Numbered from the stretch's first letter, positions 18,664 to 30,560 are shown. The stretch: DNA of 38,842 bases from Zygnema cylindricum (GCA_037447655.1 JBBHKE010002380.1:1-38842), one strand, 5' to 3'. The notes: generated by a model not told the origin, from the letters alone. Made by a program: numbers and translations.

Positions 18664-21089
18664 CCCTCCCCTTATTTTCTAATCTATCTTTTGCTTCAGT
18701 CCACACTTCTCCCTCCAAAATACCAATTTGGGAGAAGGCACATGTTTGGTCATCATATCTGCTACCATCTCCCCATCCGGTATATATTCCAAACTTATGA
18801 TTTTATTCTCAACTTTTTCTCGAATAAAGCTCAATGTGATATCCATGTGCTTTGCTTTGAATTGATGTTTTGGAATTTTGCAATTGCAATTGCAGCTTGA
18901 TTATCATAAAAAGAAATTGCACTCCATTCTTGATATACCTAAGTTCTTAATGCAATGATTTCACCCACATCAATTCTTTCACAGCAAAACAAGAGGCCAT
19001 ATACTCAGCCTCCATGGTGGACTCAACAATCACCTTTTGTTGCTTGCTGCTCCAACAACAAACCCCATTCACAACATACAACACATACCCAGATGTACAC
19101 CTTGTCATCGGAGCATCCCATAATTGGCATCACTCCAAGTGGTGATGTCAGTATTATCCCCCCCCAAATGTAACCACAAATCTCTCGTTCCTAACAAGTA
19201 CCGCATGACTCTCTTAGCCGCTTCCCAATCTTTCTTCCTAAGATCATTTAGACTCCTACTAAATATTCCTACAGTTGTTGCTATATTAGGACGGGTACAG
19301 TTCATAAAAAAGATCAAACTACCGACAACCTGTCTGTACGGGTACAGTTCTTAAAATAGATCAAACTACCGACAACCTGTCTGTACGGAATATTTTGCTT
19401 GAACTTTCTTTCCTCTGGTCCTAACTCATCATCCAAGACCACAACTCCCCCTTTTGAGCTCCACTCATTTCCCTTCTTTAAATCAATTGGAGACGTACAA
19501 CTATTTGCCTTATCCATGTGAAATTTTTCAAGCATGTTTCCAATTGCTTCTATTTTAGTTAGTCTAAATGTTTTCTTCTCTCTCTCCCTCTCCATCTGAA
19601 TTCCCAAAATATATTTTGCTTCTCCCAAATCCTTCATTTCAAACCTTCTCTTTAGATTCCTTTTCAGTCCATTAAGTTTCTCCATTGATTTACTTAAAAC
19701 AAGCAAATCATTCAACATAGATTGCAATAAAAATTATACCTTCCTCATCTTCGAAGAGATAAATGGAATGATCCGAGCTGATCCGACATATCCCAGATTT
19801 GTCAAAAACTCGTCCAACTTTTTGTTCCATTGGTGCGAAGCCTGCTTCAATCCATAAAGAGACTTTATCAATTTGCACACCTTTTTTTCTTAGCCTTTCT
19901 TCCACAAACCCTACCGTCTGACGCATGAAGATCTCTTCTTCCAATTCTCCGTGCAAGAAAGAGTTTTTTATGTCCATTTGGTGTACTTCCATGTCTTCCA
20001 CTGCTGCCAAACTAACTAGAATTCAGACGGAGGGAAATCTAACATCTGGAGCGAAGGTCTCCTCATAATCGATCCCTTCTTTCTGTGTAAACCCTTTGGC
20101 CAGTTATCTGGCCTTGTAACGCTCAATAGTTCTAAGTTGAGTTTCAACTTAAATACCCACTTGCATCCAATCGGTTTTCTTTCTGGAGGACAGTCCACCA
20201 GCTCCCATGTGTTTGCTTCCACAATGGAAGCCATTTCATCATTAATAGCTGTCATCCATCGACTCCTTTCTAGACTATTAATTGCTTCCAAATAAGTTTG
20301 GGGTTCCTTTAAATGTGATAGTTGAGATACCTTGTTATTCATTTGTCTTTCTTGAAGTCTCTTGCTGCTACTCCTCCCTCTTTCAAAATATGATGCCGAA
20401 ATGGAGGGTAATCTCGGATTTCTCCGAATCACTTCACCTTCTCCCCTATATGTGGAATCCATCTCCAGTCGTTCATCGTCCATTTCCGGTCTTTCCTTGT
20501 CCTCTTCCTCACTTTGAACCGGAAATTGTGGCTCCAAAAGAGAGTCATTATTGGTCTTATATTTCCCTTCATCTGCAAAGTCTGGCTAAACCGAAGTTCT
20601 GTTAAAAGATTCTGAATCTAACTCACTTTCGGATACAATTCTAATTTTGACCGGTTTAGTGTATTTAAAAGGATCTACTGACTTTCATTCATCCATAACT
20701 ACCAAGTATTTCACTAAGATGATATCTTCTCTCTCGAGATCATAAACTCTATATCTCTTTACATTTTCATCATATCCAAGCAAGTACCTTGGCTTTCCTC
20801 TTGCATCTAACTTCCAATCAGATTTTTTGGCATTTAGACTAAAAGCTTGACTTCCAAACACCTTTAAGTGTGAGATATTCGGTTTTCTCCCAGTCCATCT
20901 TTCAGAAGGTGTTTGACCTTTCACTGCCGAGGTGAGGACTCTATTCTTGAGATAATTAGCACAATTCATAGCTTCTGCCCAAAAACGCTTTTTTATCTTT
21001 TTATCTGATAGCATGCTACGGGAACTATCATTTAATGTCTGGTTTAATCTCTCGGCTACACCCATTTTGTTCCGAATTCGTGGGGACAA
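18664..21089 (-). pseudogene. E2a integrase C-terminus, RT and RNase H remnants
   Basis: Successive minus-strand fragments match E3: integrase end (20685-21089, with N-G-V-A-E-R-L and the C-terminal G-Y-L-L-G-Y-D), the polar linker (20016-20537), RT (19314-20010) and RNase H (18664-19317). The RT active site is broken: a one-base insertion after Y-V shifts the frame in the middle of the Y-V-D-D motif near 19715. A 47-bp tandem duplication (19292-19338, 19339-19385) disrupts the stretch before RNase H. Confidence 0.8.
19292..19385. repeat. 47-bp tandem duplication in E2a pol
   Basis: CGGGTACAGTTC starts both 19292 and 19339. The copies differ at only two or three bases, so the duplication is recent relative to the rest of E2a. 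It adds 47 bp and shifts the frame. Confidence 0.9.
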
Positions 21090-22180
21090 TCTTTTGGTGT
21101 TGAACCCCTTCCTCTTTCAATAAATCCTCAAACTGATCTGACGTGTATTCCCCCCCATTATCACTCCTCACTCTCTTTATAGGTGTTTCATAGAGCTTCT
21201 CACTCTATGCTTTATACTCTTCAAAGTAAGCCGGTGCTTCACACTTATTTTTCAAGAGATAAACTCTGGAATATCTAGACGATTTATCAGTAATAGTAAG
21301 CATAAATCTTTTTCCTCCAACTGATGGCAATTTGGCCGGTCCCCATATGTCAGTGTGAACAAGCTCTAAAAAATTTTCTCCCTTATAAGTTGCGGTTTTT
21401 GGGAAAGGTAATCTGTGGGCCTTACCTTGAGCACATCCACTACAGTCATCCAATGTCTCATTATCCCCAAACTATATTCCCTCTACCACTCCGATCTTCT
21501 TCATTTTTTTTAGTCTATCTAGATGTACATGCCCCAATCGTTTATGCCAAATCATTAAGTCACTTACACCATCATAGTAAACTCCTATCATTCCATTTCT
21601 CAAATTTAGCCTAAACATTCCTTGGCTACCCTTTTCAGCTGTGAAGTATACTTCATCCTCATAGCTAGCAACAAAGACTCTTTTCTTGGTGTTAGTCTTA
21701 AAACCCTTATCATCTAAAACTAACGTAGAGATAAGTTTTTTGTTTAGTTTTGGAATGAAAATGACATCAGAGGAAGTGACTATGAATGTATACTTTCAAT
21801 TAAGACTTTCAGATCCACATTTCCCAATAAACTAGTGCTTAATATTCTTCCTCCCCATGTTCTATCTCTACAGTAGGGATCTTTCTCATTTTAGTAAACA
21901 TTTGTTTCTCTCTACACATATGCATAGAGGCACCTGAATCAATAACCCAACCTCTTTCAGGAGCTTCTTTCACTCGGCCGAAGGCACACTTCTGCTTCCT
22001 TGGAATCTCCAGCTCGGCTTTCACCTTCAACTCCTTGTTGAGAAGAAGGTCTCCATCATCCTCATCGGAATTCTCTCCAATGACTTGGGTTGCCACAAGT
22101 GCCTTCTTCTTACCTCCGACTGGTCTACCCATCTTCCCCTCCTTAAGCCTAAAATTAGTCAATTTGGTAGACTCCGCCAT
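21090..22180 (-). pseudogene. E2a protease and integrase N-terminal/core remnants
   Basis: Protease is at 21839-22180 with W-V-I-D-S-G-A-S, the intact aspartic-protease motif. The integrase zinc-binding Cys pair (C-S-G-C-A-Q-G-K) and the first catalytic Asp (V-H-T-D-I-W-G-P) are in 21205-21453. E3 has Asn at this last position, so E2a shows the ancestral residue. Confidence 0.8.
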
Positions 22181-23085
22181 ATAATGTCCCTGTTTCTTAC
22201 AAAAGTGACAAATTCCCTTTGGAGGCCTAGATCCGAATCCATCCGATTGGTTTCCTCTCCCTCCTCCACCAAAGTTTCCATAAGGTTTCTTGGAATCCTA
22301 ATTTCTCCAATCAGTTCCAGCAGTCAATGCTTGAACACTCTTCCCTCCTCTCTGAATCTCAATTGTGCTTTCTCGAACCAAAATCATCCCAACAACAAAA
22401 ATCTAGATCCATCGATGATGTCGCAAATCCTAAACCGTGTTAACGATGTTCTCATAATCATCTGGCAGTTTCATTAGCAAAGTATTCACTTTTTCTTTCT
22501 CTGTCTCCTGTTTTCCAGCACTATCCAACTCCATAAACAATCAAAACAAGTCATTCCAAAAATCAAGCATTTTCCTCATTTGTAAACATATGCTTGCACT
22601 TTCTGATAAGCCAGCTACTGCTGTTGAATTGTACCACTCTTGTAAATATTTGCAAGAGCCTCCCGAGGATCGGCCTCATTGTCCACATGAAGGTGAGGGG
22701 AAGAAAATGCTTGAGTAAGACGCTCGAGAATAAAATGAGTTGCCACTGTGTTGTTGAAATCCCAAATTTCACTATCATTTATCTTTGTTTTTTGAATAGC
22801 CCCTACCAGTACCGACCCAGTAGCTATTGGTGTGAGTGTCTCCTTCCCCTTCTCTTTTCCTTTGTCCAACGCGATGTTTTCTCCATCATCATCTACCTCC
22901 TCTGCCTCCGCAGATCCTCATGAGAATTGAGCTCCTCCAAACACAAGTGGATCTCACAGATTTGCTGATGGCCGCCGCACCCGACCACTCACAATGCCCC
23001 ATAGCCGCTTTTTAAAAAGTGCACCCCTCATCATAATTTCTCAGCATATGAGTCCTGTCCTATTGAAAATGGGCGCCCTAGAGGG
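22181..23085 (-). pseudogene. E2a gag remnant
   Basis: Minus-strand fragments with W-D-F-N-N-T-V-A-T-H-F-I-L-E-R-L-T (22615-22869) and the zinc knuckle near 22170-22215 match Gag of E3. The expected start V-I-G-L-P-S-R-A-P-I lies at about 23060-23098; its upstream start codon in the LTR has become GTG. Confidence 0.75.
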
Positions 23086-23098
23086 TAGGCCTATAACT
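23084..23098 (-). other. E2a primer-binding site, half-tRNA type (eroded)
   Basis: The minus strand reads AGTTATAGGCCTACC, 12 of 15 against the expected complement GGTTATGGGCCCACC. All three changes are transitions. Confidence 0.55.
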
Positions 23099-24064
23099 TG
23101 TGTTTCTGTGACCTCCACTTGCACATAGAATGTCTAGCTTATAAAGTCTCTAGGATAATATTTGGCCCTTTGTCTTTCAGACCAAATAAAAGCCACTCGG
23201 TCAGAAAAGAGTTCTGACCAACCTCACCCTTGTGAGAGTCGGACTCCTTTGAGTTAGTTGCAAAAAGAATTTGTGTATTTGCACCCCTAAGAAATAAGTC
23301 TTGGCTGGCCAAAGATGGCCTATAAATACAAAAGGTCACTCAGTGAGAGGTGCCTCAAAAAATTCTAAGTCCTAAATCCCTCTCTGAACCCCCTAGTACT
23401 ATTGTACCTAACCAATCATAAGACTGTAAGGTACAAAAAGGTACTGGTGTCGTTGTACTTCTTGTACGACCATGGTACGGCATGGCCGTCCCCCTAACGG
23501 GTGTCAATTTTTGATCCATAGTTGCTCTCCCCGTAATGTTTGTTGTCCACTTATGGCTAGCCACGTGTCATCCGCCGACATTAGCTCATAAACCGCCAAA
23601 TTTCCACTTAGGTGCGTCGGCTCCACTGTGAGCCGTCCGATCTCGAATCGACATTTGATTTTGTCGTTTGAAATTAAATGTTGTTTCGTTCATTTCGTGC
23701 GGTCGAGTATTTCGTGAGGTCCGGTTCATTTCATGTTTGTTCTGTGCCGTAATTTGTTAAATGGAATATGTCACCGCGTATATGTTAAAATAAGAATCAA
23801 ACCCAATGTACATAACGCTTCATCAAGACCTAACGGATAAGACGCACAGCTACGCTGTACGGCGGTCATCTTATATGACCTTATGATCAAATCTTGGTCT
23901 GACCGCCTATCTTTTGCAAAGGCCTTTGCCTATATTCCTATCTGCCTAATGCAGCCATGGCTGTCTTTGAGTCCTTAGTGACTGCGACAAGTATGAGGAC
24001 TTAATTGACACCACAGACTCTCAAACAAAGAAAAGACACAAAATAGAAAATACATTTTTCAACA
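23099..24064 (-). repeat. E2a 5' LTR
   Basis: 966 bp. On the minus strand it starts TGTTGAAAAATG and ends GAAACACA next to the primer site. Confidence 0.85.
23826..23904 (+). other. tRNA-like module in E2a 5' LTR
   Basis: GACCTAACGGATAAGACGC, then GATCAAATCTTGGTC. GACC and GGTC at the two ends can pair. Confidence 0.5.
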
Positions 24065-25370
24065 CTCTTTAGATCCTTTTTCAGTCCATTAATTATCTCC
24101 ATTGATTTATTTAAAACAAACAAATCATCAACATAAAATGCAATGAAAATTATACCTTCCTCATCCTCGAATAGATAGATGGAATGATCCGAACTGATTC
24201 GGACATATCCCAATTTTGTCAAGAACTCGTCCAATTTCTTGTTCCATTGGCGGAGAGCTTGTTTCAATCCATAAAGAGACTTTCTTAGTCTACACACCTT
24301 GCTTTCTTCTCCTTCCTCCACAAACCATTCCGGTTGTCACATGAAGATCACTTCTTCTTCCAATTTTCTGTGTAAGAAGGTTGTTTTGATATCCATCTGG
24401 TGCACCTCCATGTCTTCCGCTGCCGCCAAACTGAGTAGAATTTGGACCGAGGGAAATCTAACAACCGGAGCGAAGGTCTCCTCATAATCAATCCCTTCCT
24501 TCTGTGTGAACCCTTTGGCCACTAATATGTCCTTGTATGGCTCGATGGTGTTGTTTGGATTGAGTTTCAACTTAAATACCCACTTGCATCGAATCGGTTT
24601 CTTGTCCAGTGGACAGTCCACCAGCTCCCACGTATTTGCTTCCATAATATAAGCGATTTCATCATTAATAGTTGTTAACCATCTACTCTTTTCCGGACTG
24701 TTAATTGCCTCCTAGTAAGTTTGAGGTTCACTCAAATGTGACATCTTAGTTACTTTATTGTTAACTTGTCTCTCTTTAAGTCTCTTGTTGCTTCTTCTCC
24801 CTCCTTCAAACTGTGATACTAAAATGGAGAGTAATCTCAGATTTTTCTGAATAATTTCATCTTCTCCCCTATCCATGGATTCCATTTCCAATCTTTCATC
24901 GTGATCTTCCTTGGTTTGAATTGGAAACTGTGTCTCCAAAAGGGAGTCATTCTCGGTCAAAATTTTCTTTGCATCTGCAATGTCTTACTGAACTGGTGAG
25001 TTGTTAGAAGAATCTGAATCTAGCTCATTTTCTGATTCAATTCTAATTCTGACCGTTTTGGTATGTTTAAAGGGATCTACTGATTTTCCATCATCCATAA
25101 CTACCAAGTGTTGAACTAGAATGATATCTTCTTTCCCAAGATCGTAAACTCTATATCCCTTGACATTTTCATCATATCCAAGTAGATACCCCGGCTTTCC
25201 TCTTGCATCTAACTTCCAATCATATCTTTTTGTACTTAGATTGTAAACTTGACTTCCGAACACCTTTAAGTGTGAGACATCAGGTTTTTTCTCGGTCCAT
25301 CTTTCATAAGGTGTTTGACCTTTCACCGCTGAGGTGAGGACCCTGCATAGTTCATTGCCTTTGCCCATAA
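24065..25370 (-). pseudogene. E2 RT N-terminal half and integrase C-terminus remnants
   Basis: Fragments 24001-24321 and 24337-24645 carry [30 protein letters not shown] and the intact catalytic Y-V-D-D. Fragments 24712-25368 match the polar linker and integrase end. Stops separate the pieces. Confidence 0.8.
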
Positions 25371-26470
25371 GTCTTTTCTTATCTTCTTATGTGTCAGCAT
25401 GTTTTGGGCACTATCACTTAATGTGCGATTTAATCTCTCAGCTACACCATTTTGTTCCAAATTCTTTAGAACAGTCTTTTGTTGTTGAACTCCCTCGTAT
25501 TTCAAAATATCCTCAAACTAAATTGAAGCATATTCCACCCTATTATCACTCCTCACTCTCTCTATGGGAGTTTGATGAAGCTTCTCACTCCATGCTTTAA
25601 TCTCTTTAAAATAAACCGGTGATTCAAATTTTCCTTTCAGGAAATTGACTCTAGAATACCTAAACCAATCATCACTAATTGTAAGCATAAATCTCTTCCC
25701 TCTAACTGATGGCACTTTGGCCTGTCCTCATATGTCAGTATGAACAAGATATAGGACATTTTCTCCCTTATAGGTTGTAGTTTTTTGAAAAGGTAATCTG
25801 TGGATCTTACCGTGAGCATATCCACTACAGTTATCCAAAGTCTCATTATCCCCAAATTGAATTCCCTCAACTACTCCCATCTTCTTCATTTACTTTAGCA
25901 TATCTATATGCATATGCCACAATCTTTTATGCCATATCATCAAGTCATTTACACCAGCATAGTAAACTCCCTTTTTCCATTACTCAAATTCAGCCGAAAC
26001 ATTCCTTGGCTACCCTTTTCAGCTGTTTCACTTCATCCTCATAGCTAGCTGTAAAGACTCCTTTCTTGGTACTAGTCTCTAAACCTTTATCATCTAAAAC
26101 TGATGTAGAGATAAGGTTTTTGTTCAGCTGTGGAATGAAAAAAATATCTGAAAAAATGACTTTTGATGTCTTACCTTCAACTAAGACATTCATATCCACA
26201 GATCCCACTAAGCTAGTGGTTAGTACTCTCCCATCCCTATACTCTATCTCTACAGTAGGATTTTTCTCATTTTAGTTAATATGCATAGAGGCACCTAAGT
26301 CAATAATCCATTCTTCTTCTAGGCCTTCTTTCACATCGCCGAATGCACACTTCTGCTTCCTTGGAATTTTTGTCTTGGCCTTGATCCCCAGCTGCTCGAT
26401 GAGTAAGAGTTCTCCATCATCCTCATCGCAATCCTCAACATCCTCTCCCTTGACTTGTGTTGTCACAATT
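25371..26470 (-). pseudogene. E2 integrase and protease remnants
   Basis: Includes N-G-V-A-E-R-L-N-R-T-L (25323-25505), part of the core domain (25518-25870) and the protease at 26272-26466, where the expected D-S-G-A-S reads D-L-G-A-S, altering the residue after the catalytic Asp. In the core, V-H-T-D-x-x-G-P is no longer readable. Confidence 0.75.
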
Positions 26471-27517
26471 GCCTTCTTCTTCCTCCGACATATCCACCAA
26501 TCTGTCCCTCCTAAATTCTCAGCTTTCTCAACTTAGTACACTCTGCCATGTAATGTCTCGGCTTCTTACAAAAATGACAAAGCCCCTTTGGAGGGCTAGA
26601 TCCAGATCCATCATATTGGTTTACCAAAATTTCCATAAGGTTTCTTGAATTCCTTATTCCTCCAGTTAGTTCCAACAGTCAATCCTTGAACATTGTTTCC
26701 TCCTCTCCGAATCTCCATCGTGTTTTCTCGGACCAGAATCAACAGAATTCCAGATTCATCGATTATTTGGCAGATCTGGTACCCTATTAACAATGTTCTC
26801 ATAGTCATCCGGCAACTTCATGAGCAAAGTATTCACCTTTTCTTTCTAGGTCTCCTGCCTTCCAGCACTCTCCAACTCCATAAACAACCCGGTCATCCGG
26901 CAACTTCATGTGCAAAGAATTCACGTTTTCTTTCTCGGTCTCTGCTTTCGAGCACTCTCGGTCTCCATAAACAACCCAGACAGATCATTACAAAAATCAA
27001 GCATCTTTCCTCCTTTGTAGGCATATAATTGCAGCTTCTGATCAGCCAGCTCTTGCGGCTGAATCGTTCCAATCCTGTAAATTTTTACAAGAGCCTCCCA
27101 CATATCGATTGCCTTATCCACACACAGGTGAGGAGTAGCAACTGCTTGAGTAAGACGCCTGAGAACAAAATGAGTAGCTACCATGTTGTTACAATCTCAG
27201 ATTTCAGTATCATTCGCCTATGTTTTTGGAACAACCCCTACTGGTAAAGATCTAGTAGCTATCGGTGTGAGTTTTTCCTTTCCATTCTCATTTTCTCTAA
27301 CTAACACGATGCTCTCTCTGTCATCATCTACCTCCTCTGCTTCCACAAATCCTTCGAGAATCTGAATCCTCCAAAACTTGGTGGAACTCCTAAATTTCCA
27401 GATGGTCGCAGCACACGACCACTCAGAATGCCCCATAGGTGTTTTTCAAAAAGTGCACCTTTCATTATAGTCTCTTAGTATATGAACCCCAATCCATTAA
27501 AAATGGGCACCTTAGAG
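26471..27517 (-). pseudogene. E2 gag remnant
   Basis: The zinc knuckle near 26535-26580 keeps C-H-F-C-K-K-P-R-H-Y-M-A-E-C. The UBN2-like region is in 26921-27184 (H-F-V-L-R-R-L-T-Q-A-V). The N-terminus M-G-P-P-S-K-V-P-I-F-N-G lies near 27490-27525. An 88-bp tandem duplication (26804-26978) shifts the frame. Confidence 0.75.
26804..26978. repeat. 88-bp tandem duplication in E2 gag
   Basis: GTCATCCGGCAACTTCATG starts at 26804 and again at 26892; both copies run on to CTCCATAAACAACCC. They differ at several bases, so the duplication is older than that in E2a. Confidence 0.85.
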
Positions 27518-27532
27518 GGTGGGCCCATAACA
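27518..27532 (-). other. E2 primer-binding site, half-tRNA type
   Basis: The minus strand reads TGTTATGGGCCCACC, 14 of 15 against the complement of the initiator tRNA-Met anticodon arm and perfect over GTTATGGGCCCACC. It abuts the LTR end (CTACA). Confidence 0.75.
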
Positions 27533-27867
27533 TGTAGCTTTGTGGCCTCCATTGGCCCACTGAGAATGCAGCTTATGTGAAAACTCTATGATAATATTTG
27601 TCATTTGACTTTCAGACCCAATAGAAGCCACCCTGTCAGGCAATTATTCTGACCAGCCTCACCCTTGTGAGTACGCGACTCCCCTAAGTCAAAAGCAAAA
27701 ATAATCTCTAAATTTGCTCCTCTGAGCAATAAGTTATGTTTTGTCAAATATGACCTTTTCAGTTACAAGCTCTCTCGGAGAGAGGTGCCTAAATTTCACT
27801 AAGTCTTGGTCTACCTAATCACAGTTACCTACTTCTAAACCCTATACCATTAGGAACACTCTACAAT

Positions 27868-27900
27868 ACAAGAAGGTACATTGGCCAATGTACTTCTTGT
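27868..27900. repeat. LTR palindrome in E2 5' LTR
   Basis: ACAAGAAGGTACATTGGCC pairs with GGCCAATGTACTTCTTGT with one mismatch. Equivalent palindromes stand in all LTRs at this place. Confidence 0.75.
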
Positions 27901-28221
27901 ATGGTCATTGTACGACATGGCCTTCCGAATGACGCTTGTTAGATTGAGAGCCATGGTTCCTCATCCCATCTTCTCTAGTGTCCAATGATGTGGCGCCACG
28001 TGGCATCGTGTGATGTTGTCTCTGAAAAACTGCCAAATATCATTTCAAGTTTGCGGTTGCAACGATGACCGTCCGATCAATATATTTTATATGGTTCGAT
28101 TCGCGTCCGTATTGCGTCGGTTTACATTTGCGTCTTCGCGGGTTGGTTCAGTTTAATGGATTAGCCGTCGCGTTAATGTTTAATTAAATATCACACACCA
28201 TACACTTATCAATTCTTCTAC

Positions 28222-28295
28222 GACTTGGCGGATAAGGCGAACAACTATTTGACCGGCGGTGACCCTGTAGGGACCAAGATCAAATTTTGGTCAAG
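28222..28295 (+). other. tRNA-like module in E2 5' LTR
   Basis: CGACTTGGCGGATAAGGCG (A-box/D-arm-like), then ACCAAGATCAAATTTTGG (T-arm-like). GACTTG and CAAGTC at the ends pair as an acceptor-like stem. Antisense to E2. Confidence 0.5.
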
Positions 28296-28457
28296 TCACA
28301 TACATTTTGGCAGAGGCTAATCTGCTTCCTTCCTTAGTGTGTCTCCTTGACTACGTGAAGGCAGCCATTGCTGCCTAAGTCTTAGTGACTGCAACAAGTA
28401 TGTAGACTTAGAGTGGCGACTAGGACAAGCAAATGGAAACTACTTTTCAACACAAAG

Positions 28458-28738
28458 AACATTCTGCGCACCGTCTAATCGGACGGATGGCATTTCAAAA
28501 AATATGGGGGCGGACGACCTCTGTGAGCGCCGGCAGGCCGGAATGGCTCTTTTGGCGGCTTACACCAAAATAGCCACAGATTGACACGTGGTAGGTCACC
28601 AAAGGTGGGGGAAGGAGGACAGTACAAATCCATGGCGTCGGATATAAAAGACACACCATCTTTATTGGTGCCATACAGAAGTCGTACAGAACGTATGGGG
28701 GCTAGTGTACCTTCTTTTGTATAGATAGAACTTTACAC
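28458..28738 (+). repeat. E1 3' LTR, piece 2 of 4
   Basis: Continues the E1 LTR after E2. It includes GCTCTTTTGGCGGCTTACAC, TGACACGTGG and CCATCTTTATTGGTG as in 11405-11660 of the 5' LTR. It ends at TACAC (28734-28738), the S2 target. Confidence 0.8.
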
Positions 28739-29718
28739 TGTTGAAAATAAAGAAAAAATAATTCTTATCCTACTTGTAGTTCTCAAGACAAGGAAAAAAC
28801 AGAAGTCGCAAGTGATGGGAAGCTATGGTTGACTTTGACAGCCAGGGCTAAGGGAGAGAGAGAAAGAATGGACCCCACTAAAAAGAGTGACCTGACTTAG
28901 ATTTGATCCTAGGTCTTATGGAGTCTAGCATAGTTGTCCGCCTTATTCGTTAATTAGTAGAAGAATCGTTAAGGATACAGGGTTTGATAAATATAAAAAC
29001 AGTTAACAGGGTTATAAATTTAACGGCGTTTGACAAATTCGTGAACATAGAACCGACGGAGTACGACGGCTCTATAATATATTGTGCGCGCCAACTTAAT
29101 TGGACGGACGACATTTTAGAAAAACATGGGAGCGGACGGATCGCGTGAGCGTTGCCATCCCGAAAGGGCTCTTTTGGCAGCTAACGCCCAAATAGCCACA
29201 AATTGTAACGTGGCAAGTCGCGAGGTCTGCGGAGGAGGACATGACAAATCCATGGCGTCAGACATGGAAGGTACACCATCTTTAGTGGTGTCATACAGTT
29301 GTCGTATAATTTCTATGGCGGCTAGTAAATTTTGTACATATCTTGCGAGGCGGCTAGTAAATATTTTACATAGCTCGCGGTACTTTACATTCCTCTCATT
29401 GGCTCAAGGTTTAGTGAAGACACTCCGACAGTAGGTAGTTTAGAACTTAGAGTTTTTTAGGATGTCTTTAGAAGCCCTCTCTCTCAGAGGCCATCTGTAT
29501 AAATTCGATGTCTTTGAACAGCCATAACTAACTCCTCAGGGGAGCAAATTTAAAGATCTATTTTGGGTTCCACTCATGAAAGTCTTGTCCTCACATTGGT
29601 GAGGCCGGTTAGAGTTTTTGCTTGCCTGGGCGGTAGATATTCCTTGATGATATATAGTGAGTCAAAGTTATCCTAGAGGCTATGTTTGACCTGCTCATTC
29701 TGTGGGACTATGGAGTTC
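28739..29718 (+). mobile_element. S2: solo LTR in E1 3' LTR (main part; tail at 36170-36181)
   Basis: Starts TGTTGAAAATAAAG and ends, beyond the E3 insertion, with CACATAATTTCA at 36170-36181, about 992 bp in all. The flanks are TACAC (28734-28738) and TACGG (36182-36186), a TSD with two changes. It has no internal region. It carries TATA-like TGTATAAATTCG and an in-frame ATG GAG TTC near its end, where E3 inserted. Confidence 0.75.
28890..28960 (-). other. tRNA-like module in solo LTR S2
   Basis: The minus strand reads TTAACGAATAAGGCGGAC, then CTAGGATCAAATCTAAG. Confidence 0.45.
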
Positions 29719-30051
29719 TGAAACTCTGAGACCTCCACAAGTCCTCAGAGTAGACAGCTTCCAAGAAGCCTCTAGGATAATCATGACCCCTTTGTGTTTC
29801 AGCAAAAATAACTGCCACCCTGGCAGACAAAAAACCCTGACCACCTGCACCCCTGTGAAGGCAAGACTCCCCTGAGTCAATAGCAAAAAGAATCTCTGAA
29901 TTTGCTCCTCTGAGCAGTAAGTTATGGAGGGTCAAAGCTGACCTTTTGTACAGAAGCTCTCTGGGAGAGGGGGTCCTATCTTCTAATTTTTCTAAGTCCT
30001 ATCTCTCTCACAGACTCTATCTACTGATGTACGGAACCAATCAGAATTGAG

Positions 30052-30095
30052 TTCCGTACGCAAAAGTACAACTGCCGGTGTACTTTAGGTACGGA
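30052..30095. repeat. LTR palindrome in E3 3' LTR
   Basis: TCCGTACGCAAAAGTACA pairs with TGTACTTTAGGTACGGA around a CTGCCGG-like centre. The bases differ from the E2 palindrome but pairing is kept. Confidence 0.65.
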
Positions 30096-30483
30096 CATTG
30101 TACGACATGGCCAAAATGTCGACACATGTCAAATCCGGATTCGGTGCCGTAATCTCCGGAGATTCCACAATCCAACGGAATTTTGCCACGCGTCATCCGA
30201 TGTGGCGATGGCCACAAAGCGCCGAAATCTTCCTCCGGAATCTCGGCGCTAATCCCGGCCGTCCGATTAAATTCGGATTTAATCGTAACCGTTATAAATA
30301 CATGCGCGGTATTTGTTTCACTTACGAAACAAATGCGCGGTATTGATTTTAGTCCGTAACGTAATCCGTACTTTATATATTACCGGATCTATGTATCCCG
30401 TAAACTGTTATAGTTAAATGAATTATCATACGTATACATATTTATCTAATTATCAAACTATATACTACGTAACATTAATCCTA

Positions 30484-30560
30484 GACTTAACGGCTAAGGC
30501 TACCGGCTATTTCCTGTCTGCCGGCCGGTAGGTACAAGGATCAAATCCTGCCGCCGGCAC
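30484..30560 (+). other. tRNA-like module in E3 3' LTR
   Basis: GACTTAACGGCTAAGGC, a C/G-rich middle, then AAGGATCAAATCCTG. Antisense to E3. Confidence 0.5.

Larger units (their letters stand above)
17685..24064 (-). mobile_element. E2a: Ty1/copia LTR retrotransposon (minus), inserted in E2 pol
   Basis: 6380 bp. The flanks are CTCCT (17680-17684) and CTCTT (24065-24069), a 5-bp TSD with one change. The LTRs are 17685-18663 and 23099-24064. E2 pol resumes directly at 24065. The gag-pol between the LTRs is complete in domain content but broken by many shifts and stops. Confidence 0.85.
14922..28452 (-). mobile_element. E2: Ty1/copia LTR retrotransposon (minus), inserted in E1 3' LTR
   Basis: TSD CAAAG at 14917-14921 and 28453-28457. 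On the minus strand the 5' LTR starts TGTTGAAAAGTAG (28452) and the 3' LTR ends ATAGTTACA (14922). Its own 3' LTR, pol, gag and 5' LTR are interrupted by solo LTR S1 (16344-17255) and element E2a (17685-24064). Removing these leaves about 6.2 kb, the size of E3. Coding parts are full of stops. Confidence 0.85.
27533..28452 (-). repeat. E2 5' LTR
   Basis: 920 bp, TG...CA on the minus strand. Near its end ATG GAG GCC ACA AAG CTA is in frame with Gag across the primer site. Confidence 0.85.

Noticed and set aside
28739-29718. Reading S2 as the 5' LTR of a complete element whose 3' LTR is at 37120-37405
   Set aside because: The piece at 37120-37405 continues the E1 LTR and is followed by the E1 TSD TATAC. 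S2 has its own end (TTTCA at 36181) and its own, slightly eroded TSD.
30098-30346. 82-codon frame found twice (also 35497-35745)
   Set aside because: It is duplicated only because it lies in both E3 LTRs; there are no domain motifs and other LTRs do not keep it.
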